A stretch of 64,000 bases of DNA from MGBC114079 sp964531385 (GCA_964531385.1 CAZHGC010000010.1:1-64000); one strand, 5' to 3'. Numbered from the stretch's first letter, positions 1 through 9,600 are shown. Translations and numbers: made by a program. Notes: a model not told the origin generated them from the sequence alone.

Positions 1-3000
1 CAAAATATTTAAGCTCATCTGCTGTCCTAATTGTAAATGTGTCCGCTGTTCCGTCTCCAAACCAGTTGCTGTTGCTTTCGCTCTTCAAAACATTACAATA
101 AACACATTTATCCGCCTCGTCAAATTCGTGCAAACAATCGCAAACACTAATATTCTCCGATTCATCGCTCAAATCGCTCGGTTTAACAAATTTTCCGTCA
201 ACTTTAAATGCTTTCTCTTTTCCAAGTAAGCCCGCAAAACTAAACTCCGAAGAACCCAAAATTTTCGAAAATTCCCCGCCATAAAGCTTAATGTTTTCGG
301 AACTGCCTCCGTTAATTATCATCTTTCCGCCATAAACAGTCAATTTTCCGCTTGTCGCATTAATAGTTTTATATCCTTTGTCCAAGTCGCCATAATAATA
401 GTCCCTTTCAATCTCCTTAAATGCTCCGCCTCCAACGCTGTCTTTAATTGTCAAATTTGTTCCCTCTTGAAGAGAAATTTCGCTGTATTGCTCATTCCTT
501 TTAACAGCTTTCCCGTTCAAATCAAGCATAAATTCTTTTTTCGGAAAAGTATAGGTGCCTTCCTCAATCCAACAATCCGCCAAAAGCTTAACTGTTGAGC
601 CGTCCTCAACATTTTCAAGGAGATTTTCCAATTTATCAGCACTATAACTTATCGCTCCGTCTTTCTTTGTAATTTGAAAGCTCACTGTTACCCCGCATTC
701 ATCACACTTATAGTTAGAATCAACTTCCTCGTGCGGGCAAACAGAAACTTCAACCGTAACCCAATCGCTCGGCTCTTGATAAAATTCGCCAACATAACGA
801 ATGTAATATGTTCCAACTTCCAATCCTGTAATTTCTGTGCTTTCCTTACTCTTAGAATATCGATATCCATTTTCGCCTTGTTTCCATTCCTTAGCATAAC
901 TGTCGCCAATCCCAACAATCTTTCCGTCTTGCGAACTGCTTGAAGTTGTCCTAACAACGCTGATTTTGCTAACATCGGGCGAGTCAAGCTGCTCTTTTTG
1001 CTCCGTTGCGTTCGGCAAAACAAGTGTAACGTTCTCCGTTGGTTTTCCTGAAATACGAACAGCTGTATGGCTAAGACTAATTGTAAGCCCGCAAACCGTC
1101 GCCGTATCATAATACTCTTTAGTATGGTCATTAAACTTTGTTTCAAATTCAATGCCCGTCTGTCCGTTAACAACAATGCTTTCAAGTAACGACTTTTTCG
1201 GATATCCCTCAACATCATCTGTTGAAACCGGCAAATAATATCCGTCCATAGCAAAAAATACACAGTCACTTATTACTTTTCCCTTTTTAACGCTTTGATT
1301 GTCCGCTCCCGAAGTTTCAAGAGCCATTCCTTCTCCGCCTGTAACTTTAACGTTGAACATAAGCTCTCTTCCGCAGTCGCAATCTCCGCTGTCGTTAAAA
1401 TAACAAGTGTGGTCCATAACTTTAACGTTTGTAATTTCAGTAACTTCTGTTCCGCAATTTAAAAGGTTTCCATCGCTGTCAAAAAACGCTTTTCCGTCTG
1501 CCAACAAGCTAATCGGCTTAAACGATTTATATTCATGTATACCCTGAACAAAAATCTCATCGTTAATTTTCGAAAATTCCCCGCCATAAAGCTTAATGTT
1601 TTCGGAACTGCTTCCGTTAATCTTCATTATTTTTCCGCCGTAAACCGTCAATTTCCCGCTTGTCGCATCAATAATTGCAGTATGTATTATTTCTTCGCCA
1701 GTAGTAACGTGTCTATAAATACCCTTAATTTCTCCGCCTCCAACGCTGTCTTTAATTGTCAAATTTGTTCCCTCTTGAAGAACGAGACCATAGTTATCCG
1801 TACCCTTTTTAACAACTTTCCCGTTCAAATCAATTGTAATTTCTTTTTCCGGAAAAGCATATGGATCTCCATAAAGCCAAGAATCCCCCAAAAGCTTAAC
1901 TGTTGAACCGTCCTCAATATTTGCAAGAACCTCATCCAATCTATCAGCACTATAACTTATCGCTCCGTCTTTCTTCGTAATCTGAAGACTTACTGCTTCC
2001 CCGCATTCCAAACACTTATAGTCAGAATCAACTTCATCGTGTTGGCAAGCAGGAAATTCAACCATAACCCAATCGCTCGGATTTTGATAAAATTCGCCAA
2101 CATAACGAATGTAATACGTTCCTATGACCAATCCTGTAATTTCTGTGCTTTCCTTACTCATAGATTCTACTAATCCATTTTCGCCTTGTTTCCATTCCTT
2201 AGCATAACTGTCACCAATCCCAACAATCTTTCCGTCTTCCGAACTGTTTGTTGTTGGCCTAACAGTGCTGATTTTGCTAACATCTGGCGGGTCAAGCTTC
2301 TCTTTCTTCTCCGTTGCGTTCGGCAAAACAATTGTAACGTTCTCCGTCGGTTTTCCAGAAATAATAACTCTTTTATGTTCAAGACTAATTGTAAGCCCGC
2401 AAACCGTCGCCCTATCATTATACTCTTTAGTATAGTTATCAAACTTTGTTGTAAATTCAATACCCGTCTCTCCGTTAACAACAATGCTCTCAAGTAACGA
2501 CTTTTTCGGATATCCCTCAACATCATCTGTTGAAACCGGCAAATAATATCCGTCCGCAGCATAAAAACTACAGGTCGACATAGACATTCCTGCTTTAAAG
2601 CTTTGGTTGTCAACTCCCAAGTCGAAAAGCGTCATTCCCTCTCCGCCTGTAACTTTAACATTAATTAATTTCTCTCCGCATTCCTCACACTTGTTCTCGG
2701 AATTAAGTTTTTCATGTGGGCAAACGCCAAGCTCAACCGTAACCCAATTGCTCGGATTTTGATAAAATTCGCCTTTATAACGAATGTAATATTTTCCTGT
2801 TCCCAATCCTGTAAGTTCTGTCTCGTCCTCACCAATGGCAGTTATCTCTCCGGCTTCGCCTTTTTTATATTCCATAGATGAGGCAACGCCAACAATTTTT
2901 CCGTTTTCCGAACTGTTAGAACTCGGTCTCACAACGCTAAATTTGCTAACATCAGGAGTATTCTTCGAATCCTTCTTTCGTGCATTCGGAAAAACAATTG

Positions 3001-4540
3001 TAACGTCCTCTGTTGGGCTTCCTGAAATTTTAATATAATCATGATAAACATAAATATGAAGTCCTTGTTCTATATTCCAATAATCATATTCAGAAGAACA
3101 TACATTGTTCATGTGTGTCTCCCCATTAACAGTATAGTTATAAGATATCGCATCATCTTTCGTCATATTTCCATCAATTGTGTCTTTATAGAGAGGGAAA
3201 TAATACCCTTCTGCGGCGTTAAGTCTAATTTCGTTTATAGCGTTTCCTTGTTTAACTGTTTGTTTGTCCGTTCCCGAAGTTTCAAGAACCATTCCTCCTC
3301 CGCCGGTAACTTCAACGTTGAACATAAGCCTTCTTCCGCAGTCGCAATCTCCGTTGCTGTCAAAATAACAAGTATGGTCGGAAACGGTTACGTTTCTTAA
3401 TACTGATGTCGTCTCCTCAACTTTAATCAAATTTCCATCGCTGTCAAAATAAGCTTTTCCGTCTGCCAATATGTCACACAAATTAATAGTAGATTTGCTT
3501 CTATTTATAATATGCGTTCCGCCATAAAGCTTAACTTTTTCGTTTATTCCATAAAAGTCTAAATTTCCACCATAAACTGTAAGCTTTCCTACATTAACGT
3601 CAAAATCACCTTCTATGCTGCCCCCGCCAACGCTGTCTTTAATCGTTAAATCGCTTTCTTCAGACAATACATTCACTTGTATTTCTGTTAACTTCATTGC
3701 CTTTCCGTTCAAATCGATTGTGAATTTTTTAGCCGGCCATTCAACATAATTCATCGATTCAAGCGAAACATCTTTAAGCAATTTAAAAGTAACACCGTCT
3801 TCAATATCATCAAAAAATGCTTCAAGAGTGTTATACGTTTTTTCAACACTGCTTCCGTCAGCTTTCGTAAGTAAAACATTTGCTTCAAATTTTCCGCATT
3901 TGCAATCTCCGTTGCTGTCAAAAGAACAAGTGTGGTCGGAAACGGTTACGTTTCCTAAGCTTGATGTCGTCTCCTCAACTTTAATCAAATTTCCATCGCT
4001 GTCAAAAAATGCTTTTTCGTCTGCCAATATGTCACACAAATTAATAGTAGATTCGTCTCTTCCTATAAAATAATATGTCCCGCCATAAAGCTTAACTTTT
4101 TCGGTTATTCCAGAAATTCTTAAATTTCCACCATAAACTGTAAGCTTTCCTTCTCCAATATCAATCCAATTTGCTATTTTACCCCCGCCAACGCTGTCTT
4201 TAATCGTTAAATCGCTTTCTTCAGACAAAAAATTCGATTGTATTGAGTTTCCAATCATTGTTTTTCCGTTCAAATCGATTGTGAATTTTTTAGCCGGCCA
4301 GTCAGGTAAAGCCCAATCCTTTTCAAACGAAATATCTTTAAGCAATTTAAAAGTAACACCGTCTTCAATATCATCAAAAAATGCTTCAAGAGTGTTATAC
4401 GTTTTTTCAACACTGCTTCCGTCAGCTTTCGTAAGCAAAACATTTGCAGTCGTATCTTCCGCAAAAATAACATTTGTCGGAACAGACGAAAAAATCATCG
4501 CCAATGCCAAAATAATTGATACAATTTTTTTCGTTCTCAT
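1..4540 (-). CDS. Giant secreted repeat protein, paralogue 1 (3' end outside window)
   Basis: The reading frame is open from an ATG at 4540 to the left edge without a stop, so at least 1513 codons are present and the C-terminus is missing. An AAAGGAGG ribosome site lies just upstream. Residues 1 to about 27 form a signal peptide (Arg/Lys, hydrophobic core, Ala-rich exit), so the protein is exported. The rest alternates blocks with the pattern 'LNGK...LTIKDSVGGG...KLTVYGG...VKLYGG', which look like beta-helix rungs, with short cysteine motifs (HTC..CxCG and CPHE..CxECG), and with domains containing 'YYIRY..FYQNPSDW'. The last visible residues (FGDGTADTFTIRTADEL) match the point where paralogue 2 enters its GLUG repeats, so a GLUG section probably follows off-window. 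Function is unknown; an adhesin or cell-surface structural role is inferred. Confidence 0.85.
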   Translation of the reverse strand, partial: MRTKKIVSIILALAMIFSSVPTNVIFAEDTTANVLLTKADGSSVEKTYNTLEAFFDDIEDGVTFKLLKDISFEKDWALPDWPAKKFTIDLNGKTMIGNSIQSNFLSEESDLTIKDSVGGGKIANWIDIGEGKLTVYGGNLRISGITEKVKLYGGTYYFIGRDESTINLCDILADEKAFFDSDGNLIKVEETTSSLGNVTVSDHTCSFDSNGDCKCGKFEANVLLTKADGSSVEKTYNTLEAFFDDIEDGVTFKLLKDVSLESMNYVEWPAKKFTIDLNGKAMKLTEIQVNVLSEESDLTIKDSVGGGSIEGDFDVNVGKLTVYGGNLDFYGINEKVKLYGGTHIINRSKSTINLCDILADGKAYFDSDGNLIKVEETTSVLRNVTVSDHTCYFDSNGDCDCGRRLMFNVEVTGGGGMVLETSGTDKQTVKQGNAINEIRLNAAEGYYFPLYKDTIDGNMTKDDAISYNYTVNGETHMNNVCSSEYDYWNIEQGLHIYVYHDYIKISGSPTEDVTIVFPNARKKDSKNTPDVSKFSVVRPSSNSSENGKIVGVASSMEYKKGEAGEITAIGEDETELTGLGTGKYYIRYKGEFYQNPSNWVTVELGVCPHEKLNSENKCEECGEKLINVKVTGGEGMTLFDLGVDNQSFKAGMSMSTCSFYAADGYYLPVSTDDVEGYPKKSLLESIVVNGETGIEFTTKFDNYTKEYNDRATVCGLTISLEHKRVIISGKPTENVTIVLPNATEKKEKLDPPDVSKISTVRPTTNSSEDGKIVGIGDSYAKEWKQGENGLVESMSKESTEITGLVIGTYYIRYVGEFYQNPSDWVMVEFPACQHDEVDSDYKCLECGEAVSLQITKKDGAISYSADRLDEVLANIEDGSTVKLLGDSWLYGDPYAFPEKEITIDLNGKVVKKGTDNYGLVLQEGTNLTIKDSVGGGEIKGIYRHVTTGEEIIHTAIIDATSGKLTVYGGKIMKINGSSSENIKLYGGEFSKINDEIFVQGIHEYKSFKPISLLADGKAFFDSDGNLLNCGTEVTEITNVKVMDHTCYFNDSGDCDCGRELMFNVKVTGGEGMALETSGADNQSVKKGKVISDCVFFAMDGYYLPVSTDDVEGYPKKSLLESIVVNGQTGIEFETKFNDHTKEYYDTATVCGLTISLSHTAVRISGKPTENVTLVLPNATEQKEQLDSPDVSKISVVRTTSSSSQDGKIVGIGDSYAKEWKQGENGYRYSKSKESTEITGLEVGTYYIRYVGEFYQEPSDWVTVEVSVCPHEEVDSNYKCDECGVTVSFQITKKDGAISYSADKLENLLENVEDGSTVKLLADCWIEEGTYTFPKKEFMLDLNGKAVKRNEQYSEISLQEGTNLTIKDSVGGGAFKEIERDYYYGDLDKGYKTINATSGKLTVYGGKMIINGGSSENIKLYGGEFSKILGSSEFSFAGLLGKEKAFKVDGKFVKPSDLSDESENISVCDCLHEFDEADKCVYCNVLKSESNSNWFGDGTADTFTIRTADELKYF

Positions 4541-4555
4541 CGTCGAAAACCTCCT

Positions 4556-4603
4556 TTAAAAATTAATATGAATAACCCTGCAAATTATTTCTTGTTTTCC
4601 CAA
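4556..4603 (-). other. Possible leader ORF upstream of paralogue 1
   Basis: A 15-residue frame begins with TTG six bases after a GGAGG and ends at the ribosome site of the large gene. The same arrangement (GGAGG, TTG, short frame, then the main ribosome site) occurs upstream of paralogue 2, but the peptide sequences differ. The conserved part is the ribosome-site region rather than the peptide. It may be a true leader peptide or only a duplicated 5' leader. Translation is not shown. Confidence 0.25.
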
Positions 4604-4980
4604 AAAACACCTCCGCAAATTTTTTTCCCAATAACCTTTAAATCCCATTGTAACCTCGCATAAAAATTCGTTTCTCTCGAAATTTCTCTCTCCGTCAAAG
4701 CCCCGCCTTTGACCCTCTCGCCTCAAAAAAAACTCCCTGTCTTCGTCTCTCTCTTCCTCAAAAATTCCCCTGTCCGTCTTTCCTGTCGTCTTCCCTCGTT
4801 CTCCCTCCAACCGCCCGTTTTCTGTCGCTCTTCTTCCGTCTCTCTTTTCCTCAAAAAAAGTTTTCCCGTCTTCTTCTTTCCCTCCAACCGCCCGTTTCCT
4901 GTCGCTCCTCTCCCGTCTCTTACACCCCGCCCAATTCGGCGAAGCCGTTTTAAAGTTTTCGTCCACCTTTTTCAAAAGGT

Positions 4981-5122
4981 GGTAGGGGTTGGGGCAACGC
5001 CCCAAGGTCTTTTTCGCTTAAAGAGCATTTTTGGAAGTTTGAAACCTTTTTGCGATAGAAAAAGGTTTCAATCCCCCTCCCCCCAAATAACATCTCCGCC
5101 AATAGCGTCGCAGACTAATTCC
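4981..5122. repeat. 142-bp direct repeat, copy 1
   Basis: It begins with GGTAGGGGTTGGGGCAACGC and ends at GACTAATTCC. It is essentially identical to 5267-5408, 286 bp downstream. Inside are an inverted pair GGGGCAACGCCCC and a strong stem GAAACCTTTTT / AAAAAGGTTTC. A degraded relative lies at about 13809-13905. No transposase or terminal repeats of a classical insertion sequence are visible. Confidence 0.85.
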
Positions 5123-5155
5123 GCAGGGCGAGCTTTGCCCGCCCAAGGAGAATTG

Positions 5156-5196
5156 CGTTTCAAGGGCTTTTTCTAAAAGCCTTGTGCGAAGAAACG
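5156..5196. repeat. Palindromic hairpin module, variant copy
   Basis: The outer arms CGTTTC / GAAACG and the inner arms AAGGGCTTTT / AAAAGCCTT fold into a long stem. The same module occurs at 6460-6507 and 6581-6628 with different but still paired bases (CTGTTTC / GAAACAG outside, GGTTTTC / GAAAACC inside). These paired changes suggest that the structure is maintained. Confidence 0.7.
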
Positions 5197-5266
5197 TCAT
5201 TCATTCCTCCGCAACTGCAAGAAATCCCATTTCTTGCAAGGCTGTCGCTCTGCGACGGCCTAATGC

Positions 5267-5408
5267 GGTGGGGGTTGGGGCAACGCCCCAAGGTCTTTTT
5301 CGCTTAAAGAGCATTTTTGGAAGTTTGAAACCTTTTTGCGATAGAAAAAGGTTTCAATCCCCCTCCCCCCAAATAACATCTCCGCCAATAGCGTCGCAGA
5401 CTAATTCC
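5267..5408. repeat. 142-bp direct repeat, copy 2
   Basis: This is a nearly perfect copy of 4981-5122; the fourth base differs (GGTG instead of GGTA). It directly precedes the 213-bp tandem array, separated by a small palindrome around 5410-5437 (TCGAAGAAAT / ATTTCTTCGA). Confidence 0.85.
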
Positions 5409-5463
5409 TCCTCGAAGAAATGCAAGTATTTCTTCGACTTTATTTTATTTTACTCCATAAAAA

Positions 5464-5529
5464 TTAAATTGCAATACGTTTGTCTCGAATTATGGCGGAA
5501 GCGGTGCAAATCGACAAAAAGAATCTCAT
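5464..5529 (-). other. Tiny ORF in tandem-repeat copy A (21 aa)
   Basis: An ATG four bases after AGAGG opens a 21-residue frame with the hydrophobic core FFLSICTASA, then a basic tail and TAA. The same frame is present in copies B and C, and a TTG-start, TGA-shortened version occurs at 14118-14156. Substitutions near the start keep an initiation codon and the core. Conservation also continues past the stop of copy D, so it may be nucleotide sequence or structure, not peptide, that is retained. Function is unknown. Confidence 0.3.
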
Positions 5530-5676
5530 TTTGCCTCTTGACAACTTCTCAATATCCTAAAATATGTAAATTCTTCTTCCCTAACTCAAAAAAATTTTCT
5601 TGTCCTTTTCCTTTCCTCTCAAACTCCTCCAAAACAAGCATTTCTTTGCCACTAATTTTATTTTACCCCATAAAAA

Positions 5677-5742
5677 TTAAATTGCAATACGTTTGTCTCG
5701 AATTATGGCGGAAGCGGTGCAAATCGACAAAAAGAATCTCAT
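5677..5742 (-). other. Tiny ORF in tandem-repeat copy B (21 aa)
   Basis: This is identical in arrangement to the copy A frame: AGAGG, ATG, core FFLSICTASA and TAA after GCAATT. It lies exactly 213 bases upstream in minus-strand terms. There is no independent evidence of translation. Confidence 0.3.
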
Positions 5743-5889
5743 TTTGCCTCTTGACAACTTCTCAATATCCTAAAATATGTAAATTCTTCTTCCCTAACTC
5801 AAAAAAATTTTCTTGTCCTTTTCCTTTCCTCTCAAACTCCTCCAAAACAAGCATTTCTTTGCCACTAATTTTATTTTACCCCATAAAAA

Positions 5890-5955
5890 TTAAATTGCAA
5901 TACGTTTGTCTCGAATTATGGCGGAAGCGGTGCAAATCGACAAAAAAAATCTCAT
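5890..5955 (-). other. Tiny ORF in tandem-repeat copy C (21 aa)
   Basis: This is the third array copy. It differs from A and B in the ribosome-site region (GGT for GGC) and by TTC to TTT in codon 3, which is synonymous. The ATG and the rest of the frame are unchanged. Confidence 0.3.
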
Positions 5956-6368
5956 TTTACCTCTTGACAACTTCTCAATATCCTAAAATATGTAAATTTT
6001 TCTTCCTCCCCCAAAATAAAAAATGTATATAAGTGTGCCAAATTTAAAAATCACCCTCATATACATTTTATAAATCCCCAATTTCTCTATAACTTAACTT
6101 CCGCAACTAAATCTCTTCCTCTTTTCTTCTTTTCCCCTCAAAAAAAAATTCCCTCTTCCCTCTTTCTTTTCTTTCCCCTCAAAAAAAATTTTCCTGTTTC
6201 CTCTTCTTTCGCTCAAACCACCTAAAATCTTCCCTCTTCCTCTTCTTTCCTTTCACCCTCAAAAAAGCTTCCCTCTTCCTCTATTACTTCTACACTCTCA
6301 AAAAAAGTTTCCCCTCAAAAAAAATTCCCTCTTCCCCTCTCTTATTTTTCCTCTCAAACTCCTACCAA

Positions 6369-6383
6369 GCAAGCTTTGCTTGC
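6369..6383. repeat. Short palindrome GCAAGCTTTGCTTGC
   Basis: A small perfect stem in the mosaic repeat region. A related copy (GCAAACTTTGCTTGC) occurs at about 13914-13928. In both places it is followed by the 27-base palindrome built on GCGACAGTTTAC / GTAAACTGTCGC. Confidence 0.6.
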
Positions 6384-6392
6384 GGAACACTT

Positions 6393-6419
6393 GCGACAGT
6401 TTACCCCGTAAACTGTCGC
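6393..6419. repeat. 27-base palindrome (12-bp arms)
   Basis: Arms GCGACAGTTTAC and GTAAACTGTCGC are separated by CCC. A related copy, with one base changed in the left arm (GCGATAG...), lies at about 13938-13965. There is no T-run on either side, so it is not an obvious intrinsic terminator. Confidence 0.65.
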
Positions 6420-6459
6420 ATTAATTCCGCAGGGCGAGCTTTGCCCGCCCGAGGGAAAA

Positions 6460-6507
6460 GACTGTTTCAAGGGTTTTCGCAAGAAAACCTTGTGCAAAGA
6501 AACAGTC
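6460..6507. repeat. Palindromic hairpin module, copy 2
   Basis: Outer arms GACTGTTTC / GAAACAGTC and inner arms GGTTTTC / GAAAACC form a two-part stem. The module is preceded by the GC-rich block GCAGGGCGAGCTTTGCCC and followed by a C/T-rich spacer and another small palindrome (CGTCAAAATCCCATTTTGACG, about 6527-6547). The copy at 6581-6628 is almost identical. Confidence 0.75.
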
Positions 6508-6580
6508 TTTCTTCCTCTTTCCCTCTCGTCAAAATCCCATTTTGACGAACAAAGGAAAGCTCCGCCCGCCCGTGGGAAAA

Positions 6581-6628
6581 GACTGTTTCAAGGGTTTTCG
6601 CAAGAAAACCTTGTGCGAAGAAACAGTC
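6581..6628. repeat. Palindromic hairpin module, copy 3
   Basis: It repeats 6460-6507 at an offset of 121 bases with one substitution (GCGAAG for GCAAAG). It is followed by the same C/T-rich spacer and then by the palindrome at 6648-6667. Confidence 0.75.
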
Positions 6629-6647
6629 TTTCTTCCTCTTTCCCTCT

Positions 6648-6667
6648 GCAAGAAATTTATTTCTTGC
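6648..6667. repeat. Palindrome immediately 3' of paralogue 2
   Basis: GCAAGAAAT and ATTTCTTGC form a perfect stem three bases after the stop codon of the 2288-aa gene. In the minus-strand transcript it is not followed by a U-run, so it is unlikely to be a classical terminator. It could protect the 3' end of the mRNA. Confidence 0.5.
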
Positions 6668-6670
6668 AAT

Positions 6671-9600
6671 TTAAAGTGGCTTCATCTCTTCCAAACTACT
6701 CCAAAGCATAACCTTAACATTATCAGCTCCCGTTGAATCAAATCCCTCAGGAACCAAAACATCAACAACGCTTCCCGTTTCTTCCGAAACAACAGCGTTC
6801 GCTGTTTTATAGCTAACAAGCTTTCCGCCTTTGTATGCCGCAAAAATAACCGCATACGTTCCGTTTTTCGGAGCAAACACTCTAACTTTTCCGCTTTGAA
6901 GTTCGCTCTTATCAACATCAAATTCAGCAACACATTCATAAACTTTAACGTCTCCGTTTATAGCTGTGCTCTCGTCAAACTTCTTCTCAACGTCTCTGTC
7001 AATAAACCAACCGTAATGTTCAGTAGCCGTCGGAATTGTCTTCAATCCGCTTGTGCTTGCATTGCTGTATTTCTTCTCGGTTGTCTTTCCGTCTTTAAAG
7101 TTAAATTCAACCTCATAAACAGCAATTGCTCCGTCGCTTGTAAGAACAGGCATCTCGTCTGCTGTTTCGTCGCCGGAAATCTTCTGTCCCCAAACTTGAA
7201 CGCTTTCGCTTGCGCTTGCGTTCGCTTTCTGCCAATCTTCAAGCAAACGTGCAACCTCTCCGTTTGAAAACGCCTCTTTGCCAACAGCTGTTCCAACTTC
7301 ATTGCTAAACGTAGTTTCCTCACTTTGGCAGTTTTCAAGATAATAACAATGAGTAATCTCAACGCTATTATGAGCCCTGCCGACAAATCCGCCAACATCT
7401 TCGCCTTTCGAAGTAACTTTTCCAATAGAATAGCTGTTTAAAATATCCTTTTCGCAATATCCAACAAATCCGCCAACTTGCTCATTTCCCGAAACATCTC
7501 CTGTGCAATAGCTATTGGAAATCAACGATTCAGCAGATCCACTTCTATAACCAACAAATCCACCAACTTGCTTATTTCCCGAAACATCTCCTGTGCTGTA
7601 ACAACTTTCAATCATTGCACCGTTAGATCCGACAAATCCACCAACTTTCTCGCTTCCCGAAACTTTAGCTTCGCTGTAACAATTGGAAATTATTCCAAAA
7701 TACTCTCCATAATACCAGTCATATTGGTTTTCCCCAACAAATCCGCCGGCAAACTTTCCGTTAACAGTTCCCTTGCTGTAGCAGTTCAAAATCTTTCCCT
7801 TATTAACTCCAACAAGTCCTCCAACACTATAATCATAACAAGAAACCTCAACATCGCTGTAGCAATTCAAAATCTCTCCGTAATTAACTCCAACAAGTCC
7901 TCCAATATTTGAATTTCCTTTAACTTTTCCGGAAACTCCAAGATTTTGAACTTTTCCTTTTCCGCCAACAGCACCGAACAAACCTTGACAATATTCTGAA
8001 GAATCAACATAAAGTCCGCTTATCTTCTTGCCGTTTCCGTCAAAAGTTCCGTCAAAATCATAACCGTCATTTCCAATCGGTGACCATTTGTTGCTTTCGC
8101 TTCCCAAAAGGTCAATGTCGTTTGCAAGAACAACCGTTTTTCCCTCAAAGCTAACGCTTTCGCCGGCTCCTCCTCCAACAAGTCTTGCAAAGAATCTAAG
8201 TTCGTCTGCTGTCCTAATTGTAAATGTCTCTGCTGTTCCGTCTCCAAACCAGTTGCTGTTGCTTTCGCTCTTCAAAACATTACAATAAACACATTTATCC
8301 GCCTCGTCAAATTCGTGCAAACAATCGCAAACACTAATATTCTCCGATTCATCGCTCAAATCGCTCGGTTTAACAAATTTTCCGTCAACTTTAAATGCTT
8401 TCTCTTTTCCAAGTAAGCCCTCAAAACTAAACTCCGAAGAACCCAAAATTTTCGAAAATTCTCCGCCATAAAGCTTAACGTTTTCGCCAACTCCGTCAAG
8501 GCTCATCTTTCCGCCATAAACTGTCAATTCTCCCTTTGTTGCATCAATAACGCTGTCTTTATAATCTTCCTCGGTGGTAAATCTTCCCTCTGAGCCGATA
8601 ATTGTAAGCTTCGTTCCGTCCTGCAATTCATATTTTCCAAAACCCGAACACCCATTCGCAAATATTTTTCCGTTCAAATTAATAACAAACTCTTTTTCGG
8701 GCAATTTGTAAACGCCATTGTCGTCACAACCTTTTTTCAAAGTCAAATTCTTCAAAAGCTTAATCGTTGAGCCGTCCTCAATGTTTGCAATAACGTCGCC
8801 AATATCATCAAAACTGCAAACTATCGTTCCGTCTTTCTTTGTAATCAAAACATCGGAAATCGTTCCGCATTCCAAACACTTACCATCGGAATTAAATTTC
8901 TCGTGCGGGCAAACAGAAACTTCAACCTCAACCCAATCACTCGGATTTTGGTAAAAATCTCCTGCATAACGAATGTAGTATTTTCCAACAAACAAATAGC
9001 CTATTTCCGTATCGCCCTCATAAACATCGTATATATACTCTTCGTTACCTCTCTTATATTGCATACCACCGCTAACGCCAATAATTTTTCCATCATACGA
9101 ATCACTTGAACTTGGTCTAACAATGGTAAATTTGCTAACATCAGGAGGGTCAATCTTCTTTTCATCTTTCTTCGTTGCATTTGGAAAACTAATTGTAACA
9201 TCGTCTGTCGGACATCCTAAAATATTAATACTGTCGTGGTAAATCGTAATTACAAGCCCGCAAACGTTTGCCTCATCATAGCCACTTTTCGATGTAAATT
9301 CAACGCCCGTCTTTCCGTTAACAACAATGCTCTTAAATAACGACTCTTTAGGATATCCATCAACATCGTCTGTTGAAAGAGAGAAATAATATCCGTCCAA
9401 AGCATCGTATTTAATGTCATATATACTATCTCCTATACAAATCTCTTGTTCTTCTTTTCCATATTTAAGCACCGTTCCTGTTCCGCCGCTAACTTTAACA
9501 TCAAATGTCTGCGTCCTGCCACATTGGCAAACTCCGTATTCGTCAAAAGAACACATATGGTCGGAAACTGTAAAATTATTAATATAATAAATAGCAGAAA

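Larger units (their letters stand above)
5442..5999. repeat. 213-bp tandem array, three copies
   Basis: Units start at 5442, 5655 and 5868 (period 213; the third is truncated). Copies 1 and 2 are almost identical; copy 3 differs by a few substitutions. The conserved core of about 120 bp also occurs once more at 14079-14200, upstream of paralogue 2, so the element is dispersed as well as tandem. The period is divisible by three, which is why frames read through it. On the minus strand each unit carries a tiny ORF with its own ribosome site. Confidence 0.9.
4604..6647. other. 2-kb non-coding repeat region between the two giant genes
   Basis: I see no credible gene here. The + strand is strongly pyrimidine-rich, with long C/T runs broken by A-runs, especially 4680-4920 and 6100-6360. 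Embedded in it are a 142-bp direct repeat (4981 and 5267), a 213-bp tandem array (5442-5999) and many palindromes, for example 4963-4982, 5219-5239, 6369-6383, 6393-6419 and 6529-6545. Long frames such as 5184-6032 on + only read through the repeats. Any promoter for paralogue 1 must lie in here or in its leader; I could not identify one. Confidence 0.7.

Noticed and set aside
4709..5176. Overlapping frames on both strands in the C/T-rich tract (also 4556-5005 on minus)
   Set aside because: Extreme base bias removes stop codons by chance; the products are Ser/Pro/Phe- or Arg/Glu-rich with no family resemblance.
5442..5999. CRISPR-like regular repeats
   Set aside because: The unit is 213 bp with only three copies that differ little along their whole length; there are no spacers and no cas genes.
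5184..6032. 282-residue frame on the + strand
   Set aside because: It reads straight through the 142-bp and 213-bp repeats (period divisible by three), has no ribosome site and gives repeated low-complexity peptide; it is not a gene.
4604..6647. Insertion sequence or intron between the giant genes
   Set aside because: No transposase or reverse-transcriptase frame and no terminal inverted repeats with target duplication; only short repeats.
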